Part shown: positions 38,205-38,971 of the stretch, piece after piece | Layout of the letters: each line of letters begins with the position of its first letter | Numbering within the stretch: the first letter of the stretch is position 1 | From: a virus | Virus record (IMG/VR): IMGVR_UViG_3300029569_000027 | Location: 1 to 38,971 of that record | Length of the DNA: 38,971 bases | Strand: one strand, 5' to 3' | The notes under the pieces: model-generated | Seen by the model: only the letters and a program-made list of their open reading frames with translations | Database searches by the model: none | What the model was told of the DNA's origin: nothing | Position numbers and translations under genes: made by a program

Positions 38205-38231
38205 GAGTGGTACCCGAACCAAGGAGAGGCC

Positions 38232-38402
38232 GTGATCCGCTTCATGTCGCGCGGCGAAATCGCCGACTACCTCGGCGTCACTCTCGCCACTGTCAAGCAG
38301 TACAAGACATTTCCACCGCCCGACGCGATGATCGGCCGCAACCAAGGCTGGACAAAAGAAACCGTCGACAAGTGGAACGAGGAGCGCACCAAGCGGTCCT
38401 AA
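38232..38402 (+). CDS. Small AlpA/MerR-like HTH regulator
   Basis: 56 aa from GTG 38232 with AAGGAGAGG close upstream. A short winged-HTH: MSRGEIADYLGVTLATVKQY, then PPPDAMIGRNQGWTKETVDKW, the strand-turn-helix end typical of excisionase/AlpA-type proteins. It faces the leftward membrane-protein operon across the paired operator and is followed by its own terminator. Likely autoregulates and controls the leftward genes; an excisionase role is less likely because int is far away in the window, although near in a circular genome. Confidence 0.7.
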   Translation: MIRFMSRGEIADYLGVTLATVKQYKTFPPPDAMIGRNQGWTKETVDKWNEERTKRS

Positions 38403-38409
38403 CGTAACG

Positions 38410-38441
38410 AAGGCCCCCACCGTCCGAGGTGGGGGCCTTTT
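38410..38441. terminator. Intrinsic terminator, HTH and lipoprotein genes
   Basis: AAGGCCCCCACC (38410-38421), GTCCGA loop, GGTGGGGGCCTT (38428-38439) and TT. A 12-bp stem with a U-tract on the plus strand and an A-pair on the other side. It lies between the converging HTH and lipoprotein genes and can serve both. Confidence 0.9.
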
Positions 38442-38455
38442 GTCATTGGCAGGTC

Positions 38456-38971
38456 TCATCCACCTGTGACGACATCCCATTGGCCATTCTCGACGCCGGC
38501 TAGCGCCTTCCCGTCCCACAGGTGAATCCGAAAGGATGGGTCTTTGTGCTTGACCTCGTTCACGGGGGTTTTCCCATCCCATTGAATGCTTGAGACGTAC
38601 ACGGTCGACAAGGAATCGCTGAGCGGCGATGCCCGCAGTGCGCGCGCATATTCGCTCGCGATCGGTCGGAGATCGTCAGGGGTCTTGATCGCAGGGTTGC
38701 ATGTATCGATTGCGACTACCTTTTTGTCGGAGTCCTTGGCGTCCCGGTTTAGCCTTACGGACGTCACGATCGCGCCAGAGGGGAGGTTCACCGATGCAAC
38801 TGCAGCAGCCAGATCCGGGTCACTGATCTCCTCCTGCTTGGAGCAGGTTGCCGTCACCTTGGGTTCCGATGCGGCGGACGAGGTGGTGGTCTCGCTCGAC
38901 GATGTGGAGCCGCCACAGGCTGTAAGCGCGAAGGTGGACGTGATTGCTAACGCCAGGAGAGTTCTTTTCAT
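38456..38971 (-). CDS. Predicted lipoprotein (prophage cargo)
   Basis: 171 aa, start at the last base of the window (its promoter lies outside). Lipoprotein signal: MKRTLLALAITSTFALTACG, with C19 as the lipidated residue. A Ser/Thr-rich linker (about 21-40) precedes a soluble domain with two further cysteines (C43, C91) that may form a disulfide. It would sit on the outer face of the cytoplasmic membrane. Prophage-edge lipoproteins in several phages block DNA entry by related phages; this role is a hypothesis here. It could also be a host gene beyond attR. Confidence 0.75.
   Translation of the reverse strand: MKRTLLALAITSTFALTACGGSTSSSETTTSSAASEPKVTATCSKQEEISDPDLAAAVASVNLPSGAIVTSVRLNRDAKDSDKKVVAIDTCNPAIKTPDDLRPIASEYARALRASPLSDSLSTVYVSSIQWDGKTPVNEVKHKDPSFRIHLWDGKALAGVENGQWDVVTGG

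Noticed and set aside
1-38971. CRISPR array, insertion sequence, rRNA or complete tRNA gene
   Set aside because: No regularly spaced repeat-spacer series, no transposase and no RNA gene with full secondary structure were seen on either strand.

Overview
The window is an apparently complete, integrated siphovirus (lambda-like, HK97-type head, long non-contractile tail) of a high-GC actinobacterium. GC is roughly 60-65 % by eye. A WhiB-family regulator, frequent GTG starts, dense 4-nt ATGA/GTGA gene overlaps, and tail proteins of the type seen in Rhodococcus/Gordonia/Nocardia phages point to a Rhodococcus-like host; the host itself is not visible. Gene order is integrase - immunity - early/recombination/replication - accessory - terminase - head - tail - lysis - fibres - cargo genes. 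In this order the likely cos region is internal (about 15.8 kb) and integrase sits at the left edge. That is the prophage arrangement, permuted relative to a packaged virion. Neither attachment site is identifiable inside the window.

0-3.1 kb, lysogeny: a leftward tyrosine integrase with a LexA-type palindrome (1183-1196) upstream; a small XRE-like gene; a leftward XRE repressor with no C-terminal autocleavage domain; and a divergent Cro-like gene. Both genes of the divergent pair appear to be transcribed without leaders from promoters overlapped by repeated CCGTATGGWCC operators. Then come an Xis-like HTH protein, a coupled 14-codon leader and a BRO/KilAC antirepressor. 3.1-8.7 kb, early genes: small unknown proteins, an NrdH-like glutaredoxin, a YqaJ exonuclease plus Bet/RecT annealing pair, WhiB, a replication-type HTH protein whose frame is broken at a GGGAAAC heptamer followed by iteron-like repeats, and a RuvC-like resolvase. 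8.7-15.7 kb, accessory block: a DUF3310 protein with duplicated modules, many coupled unknown genes, a new promoter near 12.1 kb, a GIY-YIG protein and an HNH nuclease.

15.75-24.9 kb, packaging and head: cos-like intergenic region, small and large terminase, portal, protease, capsid, connectors, tail terminator, major tail protein, and the -1 frameshifted tail chaperone pair. 24.9-33.6 kb: a tape measure with two predicted wall-degrading domains, Dit-like and Gp37-like tail proteins, and two tandem paralogous collagen-like tip/fibre proteins. 33.6-35.4 kb: amidase endolysin and three membrane proteins (holin/spanin candidates). 35.4-37.4 kb: two further fibre proteins, closed by a strong terminator.

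37.4-39.0 kb is a cargo end: three small leftward membrane-protein genes face a rightward HTH gene across a divergent promoter pair, and an 18-bp inverted operator lies in the spacer of each promoter. A leftward lipoprotein gene closes the window. The points most worth checking are the frameshifted initiator with its putative embedded origin, the LexA box at int, the right-end divergent operator, and the antisense ORF at 14.0 kb.
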